DNA of 64,000 nt from Lentzea sp. NBRC 102530. Its GTDB lineage: Bacteria > Actinomycetota > Actinomycetes > Mycobacteriales > Pseudonocardiaceae. The notes under the pieces were generated by a model, which worked only from the letters and a program-made list of their open reading frames with translations, ran no database searches and had not been told where the DNA came from. Location: the NCBI RefSeq assembly GCF_030269365.1, contig NZ_BSTF01000017.1, positions 124,001-188,000 of the forward strand, read 5' to 3'. The translations under genes were made by a program, and so were the position numbers. This document shows, one piece after another, positions 17,385 to 26,175 of this stretch; the stretch's first letter is position 1, and each line of letters begins with the position of its first letter.

Positions 17385-18206
17385 ATGAAGGTCGCACTGG
17401 TCACGGGTGCCTCGTCCGGAATCGGCGAGTCCACGGCGGTGGAGCTGCACAAAGCCGGTTACACCGTCTACGCGGCGGCGCGCCGGGTGCAGCGCATGGA
17501 GGGTCTCGCCGCGCAGGGCATCAAGGTGCTGGAGATGGACGTCACCGACGACGAGTCGATGGTCGCGGGCGTCAAGCAGGTCATCGCGGAGTCCGGGCGG
17601 ATCGACGTGCTGGTGAACAACGCCGGCTACGGGTCGTACGGGGCGTTCGAGGACGTGCCGCTGTCGGAGGGCAAGTACCAGTTCGAGGTGAACGTGTTCG
17701 GGCTCGCCCGGCTGGTGCAGCTGGTGGTGCCGCACATGCGGGCGCAGCGCAGCGGCCGGATCGTGAACGTGTCATCGATCGGCGGCAAGATCTACGAACC
17801 GCTCGGCGGCTGGTACCACTCCACGAAGTTCGCCGTGGAGGGCCTGAGCGACTCGTTGCGGTTGGAGCTCAAGCCGTTCGGGATCGACGTCGTGGTGATC
17901 CAGCCCGGTGCGATCAAGACCGAGTGGGGCGGGATCGCCGTCGAGAACCTGCGCAAGAGGTCCGGCGAGGGCGCGTACAAGGAGCAGGTGCGGCAGCTGT
18001 CGGCGTTCTTCGGGCAGGTCGAGCGCGGGTCTGAGCCGAAGGTCATCGCGGACGTCATCGTGAAGGCGGCGCAGGCCCGGCGGCCCCGGACGCGGTACGC
18101 GGCGGGGTTCGGCGCGGGGCCGATCCTGTTCGCGCGCAGGGTGCTGCCCGACCGCGGGTTCGACGCGCTGTTCCTCGGTGCCATGCGGCGCGCTGGGCGT
18201 GTCTGA
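17385..18206 (+). CDS. Short-chain dehydrogenase/reductase
   Basis: This 273-residue classical SDR has the TGASSGIG cofactor loop (residues 7-14), NNAGYG, a catalytic Ser in VNVSSIGG and YHSTK with catalytic Tyr and Lys. The substrate cannot be deduced. The basic residues after strand two (AARRVQRM) suggest NADP(H). A GGAGGAA ribosome binding site lies ten bases before the ATG. An AACCAACCGGTTGGTT operator lies 22 bases before the start, so expression should respond to the ligand of the neighbouring TetR protein. Confidence 0.9.
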   Translation: MKVALVTGASSGIGESTAVELHKAGYTVYAAARRVQRMEGLAAQGIKVLEMDVTDDESMVAGVKQVIAESGRIDVLVNNAGYGSYGAFEDVPLSEGKYQFEVNVFGLARLVQLVVPHMRAQRSGRIVNVSSIGGKIYEPLGGWYHSTKFAVEGLSDSLRLELKPFGIDVVVIQPGAIKTEWGGIAVENLRKRSGEGAYKEQVRQLSAFFGQVERGSEPKVIADVIVKAAQARRPRTRYAAGFGAGPILFARRVLPDRGFDALFLGAMRRAGRV

Positions 18207-18244
18207 GCAGGTACCTTCGGTTCAGCACCACCGAGGGGAGTCGA

Positions 18245-19135
18245 GTGCACGAGGGGCTGTCGCGTGAGGCCGAGCAGCTGTACCTGGCGATGCTGCGAGG
18301 TGCCCGGAGCGAGCCCGGAACGGCGCACGACGAGCTGAAGCGGCTGGGGCTGGTCAGGGACGACGAGGTGCGGCCGCCGCGGTCGGCGCTGGCCGCGATC
18401 GCGTCGAGCCACGAGGCCGCGGCCGTCCGGGCGCGCGAGACCGCCGAGGTGCTCGCCGCCGCCTACGCCTCGCACGGAGCGAAGGAGGTCGACTTCGTCG
18501 AGGTGCTCAAGGACGCGGGCGAGGTCATCAGCGCGTTCGAGGAGATGCAGAGCCAGGCGAAGTCGGAGATCCGCGCGCTCGACCCCGGTTCGTACCTGAG
18601 CCCGCAGCCGGAGGCGAGTCCCGCGCAGCCCCCGGCGCTGGCGCGCGGTGTCGGGTACCGGGTGGTGTACGAGTCGGCGCTGTTGCAGACCGAGCGCGGG
18701 TTCGCGTCGGTGCAGGAGAGCATCTCGGCGGGCGAGCAGGCGCGGACGTTCCCCGGGGTGCCGTTGAAGCTCGTGATCGCCGACGCGGACCGGGCGTTGA
18801 TCGCCGTTCCGACGGTCACCGGTGGGAACGTCGTCGCACTCCTCATTCACCCGTCCGTGCTACTGAGCGCGCTGAGCGAGCTGTTCGAGGCGTTCTGGCG
18901 GATGGCGGTGTCGATCACGCCGAGGGGCCAGGAGGACACCCAGCAGGAGCCGACCACCGCCACCCGCCGGTTGATGGCACTGCTCAGCGCGGGTCTGACG
19001 GACGAGTCGATCGCCCGCGAACTGGGTGTCAGCGAGCGGACGGTGCACCGTCGGGTGAGCCGGTTGCAGCAGTTGCTGGGGGCGCAGACCCGCTTCCAGC
19101 TCGGTGTCCAGGCGTCACGGCGGGGTTGGCTTTAG
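18245..19135 (+). CDS. LuxR-type HTH transcriptional regulator with TrmB-like N-terminus
   Basis: This 296-residue protein ends with a LuxR/GerE helix-turn-helix (RRLMALLSAGLTDESIARELGVSERTVHRRVSRLQQLLGAQTRFQLGV). The first 120 residues are helical with a long AAAVRARETAEVLAAAY stretch. The middle (GYRVVYESALLQT...GVPLKLVIADADRALI) resembles the phospholipase-D-like effector domain of TrmB-type regulators seen in many Streptomyces proteins. There is no receiver or ATPase domain. The GTG start follows a GAGGGGAG ribosome binding site. The target is unknown; the exported peptidase gene begins 177 bases downstream. Confidence 0.75.
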   Translation: MHEGLSREAEQLYLAMLRGARSEPGTAHDELKRLGLVRDDEVRPPRSALAAIASSHEAAAVRARETAEVLAAAYASHGAKEVDFVEVLKDAGEVISAFEEMQSQAKSEIRALDPGSYLSPQPEASPAQPPALARGVGYRVVYESALLQTERGFASVQESISAGEQARTFPGVPLKLVIADADRALIAVPTVTGGNVVALLIHPSVLLSALSELFEAFWRMAVSITPRGQEDTQQEPTTATRRLMALLSAGLTDESIARELGVSERTVHRRVSRLQQLLGAQTRFQLGVQASRRGWL

Positions 19136-19311
19136 TGACTCGCAGTTAGTGTTGAGACAATCTTCATCACTCTGCGAACACGATCAGTGACGGTTTCCAG
19201 ACATGGCGACTTTCTGCCATCACCCAGGAGTGTTAAACGCGGCGTTTTCCCTTTCTCCTCTGTTGCAAGCACGGCTCCATCGGGCCGTGCGGGGGCAGAA
19301 GGGGAACCACC

Positions 19312-21084
19312 TTGAGGAAGTACTTCAGAGGCGGCGTCGCCGTGGTGACGGGGGCGTTGATCGCGTCGAGCCTCGTGCTCACCCCGGCCGCCGGTGCCGC
19401 CGCCAAGCAGGACCCGGACACGGCCGCGCTCGCGGGTGCGCTCGCCACGCAGAAGGTGACCTGGGAGGAGTGCACCTTCCCCGGCGTCGACCCGGCCACC
19501 GTGGCCAAGTTCAAGACCGTCAAGGGCCTCGCCTGCGCGACCGTTCAGGTCCCGCGCGACTGGCACAACCCGGCCGACGGCAACACGATCGGCATCCGCG
19601 TCTCCAAGACCGAGACGGCCTACAAGGGCACCAGCCGCCAGGGCATCGCGCTCGTGAACCCCGGTGGTCCCGGCGGTTCCGGCCTGCCGTGGGGCGCGGC
19701 GATGGCGCTGCGCACCCCGGTCCTCGCGGGCCAGTACGACTTCATCGGGTTCGACCCGCGCGGTGTCGGCCTCTCCACGCCGCTCACCTGCAGCTACACC
19801 GTGCCGAACAGCACTGACGTCAACGTGCTGAACAAGGCCAAGGTCGACGGCTGCCTCGAGAACCCGCTCACGCAGTTCATCACCACCGAGCAGACCACGT
19901 ACGACATGGACTTCATCCGTGTCCTGCTCGGCGAGAAGAAGATGAGCTACATCGGCTACTCCTACGGCACGTGGCTCGGCACCTGGTACGGCGCGACGTT
20001 CCCGTCCAAGGTCCACCGCATGCTGCTCGACTCGGCCGTCGACGCCTCGCAGTCGACCCTCGAGAACACCTGGGACCTGCAGCCGCGCACCCGCGACCGC
20101 CAGTTCCAGGAAGCGCTGCTGCCGTTCATGGCCCGCAGCGCCGACAAGTACGGCCAGGGCAGCGACCCGATGGAGATCCGCCGCAAGTGGGAGAAGGGCG
20201 GCGGCACCCGCGAGTTCGTCGGCCAGCTCTTCGTCGCGTGGTTCGTGATCCCGGCGATGTACGACACGACGCAGTACCACGTGGCCGCCTCGGCCGTCGC
20301 CTCCGTGATCGACGCGACCAACCCGGCTTCCACGCCGGCGGAGAACGTCGAGAACGTCGTCGCGAAGATGCTGACGATCCCCGGCACCACCGACGACAAC
20401 AAGGCGTTCATCGCGAAGGCCAAGACCAACGCCCTCGCCGCCATCGCCAAGAAGGAGCGCGTGGCCGTCAAGTCGACGACCGCCGCCGCCGAGGTCGAGA
20501 CCTGGGACGCCACCTTCGAGGCGATCCGCTGCCAGGACGGCCAGTGGAACCAGAACCTGCACTACTGGAACTACTGGCTCGCGGACCTGACCGTGAACGC
20601 ACCGTTCATCGCGCCGTTCATGAGCACCCCGCTCTGCGCCTACTGGCCGGCCAAGACCTCGATGCCGAAGCCGGACAAGAAGACGTTCCCGCGTCTGCTC
20701 GTCGCCCAGTCCGAGCTCGACGCCGCCACCGCCTACGAGGGTGGCCTCGCCACCGCCAAGGCGCTGCCGAACGCCAAGATGATCAGCGTCGACAACGAGG
20801 GCTCGCACGGCCTGTTCCCGTACAACACGGACTGCGTCGACGACCCGATCGTCTTCTACTTCCAGACCGGTGCCACCCCGCGCAAGCAGTTCACGGGCTG
20901 CCAGGCCCTGCCGCTGCCGAACGAGGACAAGACCTACGACGTCGGCGGCAAGCTGACCAACGGCAAGGTGCAGATCAAGATGATCACGCCGGCCGTGAAG
21001 CAGGCCAACAAGATCGTGAAGGACCTGCTCAGCGGGTCGTCCACGGCGGCGGCCGACGAGTCGGGCATGCCGGCCAACCTGTAA
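19312..21084 (+). CDS. Exported S33-type tripeptidyl aminopeptidase (alpha/beta hydrolase)
   Basis: This 590-residue protein starts at TTG 19312 with a signal peptide ending near AGA-AAK. It has the oxyanion segment NPGGPGGSG, DFIGFDPRGVGLS, the nucleophile elbow GYSYGT, an acid in LVAQSELDAATAYE and the catalytic His in NEGSHGLF, followed by a Cys-bearing C-terminal region that is typical of actinomycete secreted SlpD/SlpE-like or TAP-like enzymes. Such enzymes remove tripeptides from the N-termini of extracellular proteins. The segment AKMISVDNEGSHGLFPYNTDCVDD is the TAP-like C-terminal signature. It has its own promoter region of 176 bases and a hairpin after the stop. Confidence 0.88.
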   Translation: MRKYFRGGVAVVTGALIASSLVLTPAAGAAAKQDPDTAALAGALATQKVTWEECTFPGVDPATVAKFKTVKGLACATVQVPRDWHNPADGNTIGIRVSKTETAYKGTSRQGIALVNPGGPGGSGLPWGAAMALRTPVLAGQYDFIGFDPRGVGLSTPLTCSYTVPNSTDVNVLNKAKVDGCLENPLTQFITTEQTTYDMDFIRVLLGEKKMSYIGYSYGTWLGTWYGATFPSKVHRMLLDSAVDASQSTLENTWDLQPRTRDRQFQEALLPFMARSADKYGQGSDPMEIRRKWEKGGGTREFVGQLFVAWFVIPAMYDTTQYHVAASAVASVIDATNPASTPAENVENVVAKMLTIPGTTDDNKAFIAKAKTNALAAIAKKERVAVKSTTAAAEVETWDATFEAIRCQDGQWNQNLHYWNYWLADLTVNAPFIAPFMSTPLCAYWPAKTSMPKPDKKTFPRLLVAQSELDAATAYEGGLATAKALPNAKMISVDNEGSHGLFPYNTDCVDDPIVFYFQTGATPRKQFTGCQALPLPNEDKTYDVGGKLTNGKVQIKMITPAVKQANKIVKDLLSGSSTAAADESGMPANL

Positions 21085-21101
21085 CACCCCTCTAGAGGCT
21101 G

Positions 21102-21132
21102 CGGCCCCGGTGCGCGTTGCGCGCCGGGGCCG
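21102..21132 (+). terminator. GC-rich hairpin terminator after aminopeptidase gene
   Basis: CGGCCCCGG plus GCGCG on the left pair with CGCGC plus CGGGGCCG on the right with a one-base bulge and a three-base loop. TTTCC follows. It lies 18 bases past the stop codon. Confidence 0.7.
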
Positions 21133-21261
21133 TTTCCACGTTCAGGGGGAGCGTTGGCGGGCAACGAGTCGCGCCGCACAGGCTGACGGCGGATCGGTCC
21201 GCGGTGGGCAGCTGACGGGCGAGGTGGCACGTGCGCGGCCGGAAAGGCGGGCGAGCGGAAC

Positions 21262-21957
21262 CTAGCGCTGCCACCACTTCTTGCGGACTACGTCCACGAT
21301 CACGCACGTGATGTTGTCCGGCCCGCCGTTGCCGTTGGCCAGCGCGACCAACTGCCACGCCGCCTCCGTGCCGTCCTCGGTGGACAGCAACACCTCGTGC
21401 ACGTCCTCCAGGTCCGTGTAGTCGGTGAGGCCGTCGCTGCACAGCAGGTACCGGTCGTCCACCCTGGCCTGGTGCCAGGACAGGTCCGGGTCGTGCGAGT
21501 TGCCGGACTGCAGCGCCCGCAGCACGTACGCACGCCGCGGGTGGACCAACGCCTCCTCCGGCGTCATGCGGCCGGCGTCCACCAGGGCCTGGACCATGGT
21601 GTGGTCGTGGGAGAGCTGACGCAGTTCGCCCTCGCGCAGCACGTAGGCGCGGGAGTCGCCGATGTGGGCCAGCTGGAACGCCAGGCCCTCCCAGCGGATG
21701 GCCGTCAGCGTGGTGCCGGCGCCTGTCGGGGTTTCGGCGTCGAGACGGCGGGCTATCTCCGCCACGGCCGGGCCGAGGTCGCCCTGCCAGTCCGCCAGGA
21801 CGTTCACCGCGAGCGCGCTGGCCACTTCGCCGTGTTCGTGGCCGCCCATGCCGTCCGCCACCGCCTGGACGTCCTGGCGGACGTAGACCGAGTCCTCGTT
21901 GTGCTCGCGGACGAGCCCGGGATCGGTGGCCACGGCGATGCGCAGCTCGTGTGTCAT
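21262..21957 (-). CDS. PP2C-family Ser/Thr protein phosphatase
   Basis: This 231-residue cytoplasmic protein has the PP2C motifs in order: DPGLVREHNEDSV, VADGMGGHEHGEVAS (metal-binding Asp-Gly), HIGDSRAYVLREGEL, LLCSDGLTDYTD and GGPDNITCVIVDV. It should dephosphorylate Ser/Thr residues using two Mn or Mg ions, opposing a kinase such as the one encoded at 23400. It lacks the membrane segment and the long tail of PstP. The start at ATG 21957 was preferred over an extended frame upstream that has no coding bias. TACTAG at the -10 position leaves almost no leader, so the mRNA may be leaderless. It is divergent from the methylase gene across a shared palindrome. Confidence 0.9.
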   Translation of the reverse strand: MTHELRIAVATDPGLVREHNEDSVYVRQDVQAVADGMGGHEHGEVASALAVNVLADWQGDLGPAVAEIARRLDAETPTGAGTTLTAIRWEGLAFQLAHIGDSRAYVLREGELRQLSHDHTMVQALVDAGRMTPEEALVHPRRAYVLRALQSGNSHDPDLSWHQARVDDRYLLCSDGLTDYTDLEDVHEVLLSTEDGTEAAWQLVALANGNGGPDNITCVIVDVVRKKWWQR

Positions 21958-21973
21958 GTTTCTAGTAGAGCAG

Positions 21974-21992
21974 TTGTGAAGTGAGTTCACAA
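21974..21992. promoter_or_regulatory. Inverted repeat TTGTGAA-N5-TTCACAA in divergent promoter
   Basis: Seven-base perfect arms (21974-21980 and 21986-21992) with a five-base spacer sit midway between the PP2C and methylase starts. The half site TTGTGAAC recurs at 22002-22009 directly before the methylase ATG. It is a likely operator for a dimeric regulator, possibly the HTH-bearing methylase itself, which is inference. Confidence 0.55.
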
Positions 21993-22009
21993 GCAATACG
22001 GTTGTGAAC

Positions 22010-23383
22010 ATGGATGAGACTGTCAGCGCCGGGGACATCGCGCGGCTCGCCGAGGTGGGGCGGGCGGCCGTGTCCAACTGGCGGCGGCGGTTCGAGGACT
22101 TCCCCTCGCCGGTCGGCGGAACGGCGTCCAGTCCGTTGTACCTCCTCCGGGACGTGGAGGTGTGGCTGAAGCGCAACGGGAAGTCGTTCCGGGTGTCGCC
22201 GGCGGAGAGGTTGTGGACGCAGCTGCGGACGCACGACGACCTCAAGCTCGGTGAGGCCCTCGCCACCACGGAAACGGACGACGAGACGTTCGAGTTCCTG
22301 CACGCGCGCTACGTCGAAGCCCACTCCCGGCTGCTCAACCCGACGCCGCCCGAGGTCGTCGAGGCCGTCCTCGCCACCACCGACGGCACCACGGTCGTCG
22401 ATCCGGCGTGCGGCACGGGCAGCCTCCTCAAAGCGTCGAAGGCGCGCAACAAGATCGGCCAGGAGATCGACCCCGTGTCGGCGGTGATCGCGAGGCGGCG
22501 CATGCCCGACGCGCAGATCATCACCGGCGACTCCCTGCGCCACAACGGGATCGCGCACAAGGCCGACGCGGTCGTCTGCGACCCCCCGTGGCACGACCGG
22601 ACGTGGGGCCACGAGGAACTCGTCGGCGACGCGAGGTGGACCTACGGCCTGCCGCCCAGGGGCGAACCCGAACTCGCCTGGCTCCAGCACTGCCTCTCGC
22701 TCACCAAACCCGGCGGCCTGGTGGCCGTGCTGCTCCCCCAGGCAACAGCCAGCAGGCGGCCGGGAAAGAGGATCCGCGGCAACCTGCTCAGGGCAGGCGC
22801 CATCCGGGCGATCGTCACGGTCACCCCCGGCCGCGACCTCTGGCTGCTCCGCAACCCCGTCGGCCGCGCCCCCGAACACATCGCGCTGCTGCAACGCCCC
22901 GGCCCGCTCGACCCCAACACCAGGGTCATCGACCTGCTGGACGACGACGTCGACCTGAGTCCGACGCGACGCACCGGCACGGACGCGTCCGAGTACCTCG
23001 ACGCGGTCTACACCCCACCGGCCTTGCCCGAACTCCAAGCGGTCGCGCCGCCGATGACCACCATCGGCGACCTCGTCCGCAACGCGCCCGGCACGCACCC
23101 CGTGACGTCCCCGACCGGTGCCGTCTACGAGATCGACCCGCGCAAGATCGACCCGGACTTCCTCGAGGGCGTCCTGAAGGCCGCGTTCGCCCGCACCCCG
23201 ACGGGCTCCACCAGGCTGGACGTCAAACGAACGCAGGTCCCGTCGCTCCCGCTCACCGAGCAACGGAAGTACGGACAGGCCTTCAGGCAGCTCAAGGAGG
23301 CCGAGGAGAAACTGCGGGAAGCGACCGAGTTGATCGGGATCGGGTACGCCGGGTTGCTGCAGGGCCAGATCGGTCCGCGGTGA
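22010..23383 (+). CDS. N6-adenine DNA methyltransferase-like protein with N-terminal HTH
   Basis: This 457-residue protein begins with a MerR/excisionase-like helix-turn-helix (SAGDIARLAEVGRAAVSNWRRRFEDFPSP) and a short wing (LLRDVEVWLKRNGK). A HsdM/N6-methylase core follows: VVDPACGTGSLLKAS (SAM motif I) and DAVVCDPPWHDRTWG, where the catalytic tetrapeptide is DPPW instead of NPPF/Y. No restriction or specificity subunit is nearby. Similar HTH-methylase proteins occur widely in actinobacteria with no known restriction partner, so an epigenetic or regulatory role is as likely as restriction-modification. The C-terminus has a coiled-coil KQLKEAEEKLREA region. GTG 22004 is an alternative start. 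Confidence 0.82.
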   Translation: MDETVSAGDIARLAEVGRAAVSNWRRRFEDFPSPVGGTASSPLYLLRDVEVWLKRNGKSFRVSPAERLWTQLRTHDDLKLGEALATTETDDETFEFLHARYVEAHSRLLNPTPPEVVEAVLATTDGTTVVDPACGTGSLLKASKARNKIGQEIDPVSAVIARRRMPDAQIITGDSLRHNGIAHKADAVVCDPPWHDRTWGHEELVGDARWTYGLPPRGEPELAWLQHCLSLTKPGGLVAVLLPQATASRRPGKRIRGNLLRAGAIRAIVTVTPGRDLWLLRNPVGRAPEHIALLQRPGPLDPNTRVIDLLDDDVDLSPTRRTGTDASEYLDAVYTPPALPELQAVAPPMTTIGDLVRNAPGTHPVTSPTGAVYEIDPRKIDPDFLEGVLKAAFARTPTGSTRLDVKRTQVPSLPLTEQRKYGQAFRQLKEAEEKLREATELIGIGYAGLLQGQIGPR

Positions 23384-23399
23384 CGGTTAGGCTTCAGAA

Positions 23400-24347
23400 G
23401 TGCTGATCGCCGACCGCTACGAGATCGACGACCTGCCGCTGGGACGGGGCGGCATGGGTGCCGTGCACGAGGGCCGGGACCTCAGGCTGGATCGGCGCAT
23501 CGCGGTCAAGCTGCTCAGGCTGCCGGGCAGCGACGACGAGGTGGCGCACCGGTTCGCGCGCGAGGCCAGGATCGTCGCGAGCCTGGAACACCCCGGGGTG
23601 CCGGTCCTGTACGACTTCGGCACGCACGAGCAGCGCCTCTTCCAGGTCATGCAGTTCGTCGAGGGCGTCACGGTCGCGGACCTGGTCGGCGAGTTCGGGC
23701 CGCTCCCGCAGGCGTGGGCCGCCAACATCGCCGCGCAGACGGCCGCGGTGCTCGCCGCCGCCCACGACCGCGGCATCTGCCACCGCGATCTCAAGCCCAC
23801 CAACCTGATGCTGTGCCCGGACGGCGCGGTGAAGGTCCTGGACTTCGGCCTCGCGCTGCTCAAGGAGAGCGACGTCGCCCCGTTCAGCCGCGCCGGCCAG
23901 ATCCTCGGCACGCCGAGCTACATGGCCCCGGAGCAGATCCAGCGCGGCACGGCCGAACCGCGCAGCGACCTGTACGCGTTGGGCTGCGTGCTGCACGAAA
24001 TGCTGACGGGCGAACAACTCTTCACCGGCCCGACGGCCTACGCGGTGTTCGACAAGCACGTCAAGGAAGCACCGCCGCAGGTCCCCGGCCCGCTCAACGC
24101 CACGCTGCAAAGCCTGCTGGCCAAGGAACCCGACGAACGCCCGGACACGGCGATGGACGTTTTCGAGGTGCTCCAACAGTTCGCCCAGGACCCGCCGCCG
24201 TTGCCCGGTTTCGTCCACCGGGACTCGACGGCGATGTACGCGAGCGTGCAGGTCAGGCCGGGATTCGGTTCACCTCGTGATCACCGGTCGCCCACAGGTG
24301 CTGCACCGCGTACGCCCGCCACGGCCGCCACGCCTCCGCGCGCCTGA
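23400..24347 (+). CDS. Soluble Ser/Thr protein kinase (PknB-like catalytic domain)
   Basis: This 315-residue protein has a full kinase domain: LGRGGMGAVHEG, IAVKLL (catalytic Lys), HRDLKPTN, VLDFGLALL, GTPSYMAPEQ and DLYALGCVLHEMLTG. After residue 265 there is only a short Pro/Thr-rich tail and no membrane helix, so it is cytosolic, unlike most actinobacterial Pkn proteins. It starts 16 bases after the methylase stop and is probably co-transcribed. The PP2C phosphatase two genes away is a natural antagonist. The last 95 bases overlap the end of the convergent alkA gene on the other strand, an unusually long antisense overlap. Confidence 0.88.
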   Translation: MLIADRYEIDDLPLGRGGMGAVHEGRDLRLDRRIAVKLLRLPGSDDEVAHRFAREARIVASLEHPGVPVLYDFGTHEQRLFQVMQFVEGVTVADLVGEFGPLPQAWAANIAAQTAAVLAAAHDRGICHRDLKPTNLMLCPDGAVKVLDFGLALLKESDVAPFSRAGQILGTPSYMAPEQIQRGTAEPRSDLYALGCVLHEMLTGEQLFTGPTAYAVFDKHVKEAPPQVPGPLNATLQSLLAKEPDERPDTAMDVFEVLQQFAQDPPPLPGFVHRDSTAMYASVQVRPGFGSPRDHRSPTGAAPRTPATAATPPRA

Positions 24348-25125
24348 CCAGCGCCGCGGGCGTCGACGGCAGACCCAGGGCCTCGGCGGCGAGCCGGATC
24401 CCGAGGTCCGTCGGCAGGAACGCGTCGGGGTCCCCGAGAGCGCGCATCAGGATCGACTCGACGGTCCACGGCCCGAACCCCGGCAACGACGAAAGCCATT
24501 CCCGCGCAACGACCCGGTCCGCCGACGGCGAGAGGTCCAAACCGGATTCCAAGGCCTCCAGCAACGCCGCCATCGTGCGCCGGCGGGACTCCGGCACCGC
24601 CATCGCCGCAACGTCGAACGACAGCGGGAACAGCAACAGGTCCCCCACCGGCGTCCCCTCGGCCGCGACGAGCCGGGCGGCGTGCGTGCGGGCGGCCTTC
24701 GTCGAGACCTGCTGTCCCAGAACGGCCCTGATCGCGAACTCCGCCCCGTCCACCGTGCGCGGCACACGACGTCCGGGAGCGGCCGCCACCAACGGCGCCA
24801 AAAGCGGATCGGCGGACAACGCCTCATCGACCGCGAATGGATCCACGTCGAGGTCCAGAAGGAAGCGGCAAAGGTCTAGAGCACTGGCCGAATCGCGAGA
24901 ATCCGACAGTTCGAGGACGCACTCGACGTGGTCCGGGAACGGCCGCAAAGCCACGGTGCCAAAGCCGCGAGGAAGTCGCAGGGTTCGCCGGTAGACACCG
25001 TCCCGCCACTCCTCCACGCCGGGAACCGCGGTGGCGATGAGGTGGCCGAACAGGTTGTCGGGACACAGCGGTGGCTGAAAGTGCAAGCGTTCCGAGAACG
25101 TGGCCGGCGGCATGCCGTCAAGCAT
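24253..25125 (-). CDS. alkA: DNA-3-methyladenine glycosylase II, AlkA type
   Basis: This 290-residue enzyme has an AlkA N-terminal domain (FSERLHFQPPLCPDNLFGHLIATAVPGVEEWRDGVYRRTLRL) and a helix-hairpin-helix glycosylase domain. The latter contains VLGQQVSTKAARTHAARLV, LPGFGPWTVESILMRALGDPDAFLPTDLG with the catalytic Asp in PTDLG. It removes alkylated bases, starting base excision repair. Many actinobacterial homologues carry an Ada methyl-acceptor domain in front; here the protein is the glycosylase alone. ATG 25125 has a GGAATGG ribosome binding site; the frame is open for 19 codons more. Confidence 0.87.
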   Translation of the reverse strand: MLDGMPPATFSERLHFQPPLCPDNLFGHLIATAVPGVEEWRDGVYRRTLRLPRGFGTVALRPFPDHVECVLELSDSRDSASALDLCRFLLDLDVDPFAVDEALSADPLLAPLVAAAPGRRVPRTVDGAEFAIRAVLGQQVSTKAARTHAARLVAAEGTPVGDLLLFPLSFDVAAMAVPESRRRTMAALLEALESGLDLSPSADRVVAREWLSSLPGFGPWTVESILMRALGDPDAFLPTDLGIRLAAEALGLPSTPAALVRRAEAWRPWRAYAVQHLWATGDHEVNRIPA

Positions 25126-25257
25126 GACGCCATTCCAACCGAGACGCTGGCGGGAAAGCGACATCATTCCGGACGGGGCCAACCGGGTGACCTGCTACTC
25201 GGCGCGAAAATCCGTGGCTAGGCTGACCGTCGCGCCGTTGCAGGAGTTGTCGGGATT

Positions 25258-25977
25258 TCAGCAGGGAAGGGCGGCGTCGCGTGCGATGAGGGCGGCTTGG
25301 ACGCGGTTGTCGCACCGAAGTTTCGTCAGCAGTCGGCTGACGTGGGCTTTGATAGCCCCCTCCGAGAGGTACATGAGCCTTGCGATGCGTGCGTTCGCCA
25401 TGCCCTGCGCCAAGTACACGAGCACTTCCTGCTCCCGCCGGGTGAGCAGGCCGATGCGGCTGCGCGCGGCGTCCCGTCGTTCCGAGTCGGCGCCGGTGAA
25501 GTGGTCGATCAACGCACGGGTCGCGGACGGCGAGAGCATCGCCTCTCCGGCGGCGACGGCGCGCACGGCCTTCACGAGGGCGTCGGGTTCGCCGTTCTTG
25601 AACAGGAATCCCGCCGCGCCCGCGCGCAACGCGGGAAACAACATCTCTTCGGTCTGCGGGGTGCACAGCATGATCACCTGGGTGCCCGGCACGTGCCTGC
25701 GCACCATCCGCACCGCGGTGAGCCCCTCCATGCCGGGCATGGACGCGTCCATCAACAGCACCTGCGGACGTTGCCGCCGCGCGAGCTCCAGCGCCCCGCC
25801 GCCGTCGCCCGCCTCGCCGACCACCGCGACGTTGCCGGACCGCTCCAGCACACCGCGGACACCCGTGCGGATCAACACCTCGTCGTCGGCGATGCCGACG
25901 GTGATCGTGCGCGGTTTGTCCACGAGCTGCAGCCCTGCGCTCGCCCACGAGGTGCTCGTCGTCAACGTCATGCGCAC
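25258..25977 (-). CDS. NarL/LuxR-family response regulator
   Basis: This 239-residue protein has a receiver domain (about 25-145) with the acidic pair in IADDE, phospho-acceptor Asp in VLLMDASMPGMEG and conserved Lys in FLFKNGE. A LuxR HTH follows (LLTRREQEVLVYLAQGMANARIARLMYLSEGAIKAHVSRLLTKLRCDNRVQAALIA). No histidine kinase is adjacent, so it is an orphan in this window. It is divergent from the large LuxR-type ATPase regulator at 26176 with a spacer of about 200 bases. An internal ATG two codons in is an alternative start. Confidence 0.88.
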   Translation of the reverse strand: MRMTLTTSTSWASAGLQLVDKPRTITVGIADDEVLIRTGVRGVLERSGNVAVVGEAGDGGGALELARRQRPQVLLMDASMPGMEGLTAVRMVRRHVPGTQVIMLCTPQTEEMLFPALRAGAAGFLFKNGEPDALVKAVRAVAAGEAMLSPSATRALIDHFTGADSERRDAARSRIGLLTRREQEVLVYLAQGMANARIARLMYLSEGAIKAHVSRLLTKLRCDNRVQAALIARDAALPC

Positions 25978-26175
25978 TCCCTGTCAGACCGGACCAGCTT
26001 CCAGTTTGTTCCCGAACGAGAGCGCCGGGAAGGCATGCATAACGAGCAGGTTGCGAACCGTCTCACGCACACGGAGGCGTAACGGGTTGCACGTCCAGGG
26101 CCACCGCCCACGAACAGCGCAAACACCGGAACGAGACAGGAACCTCCTGCCGTTACGGCTTGCGGAGAGGGACTC

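Noticed and set aside
21958-22269. Extension of the PP2C frame upstream to 22269
   Set aside because: The added residues have no PP2C similarity and cover the divergent promoter and methylase start; homology begins at ATG 21957.
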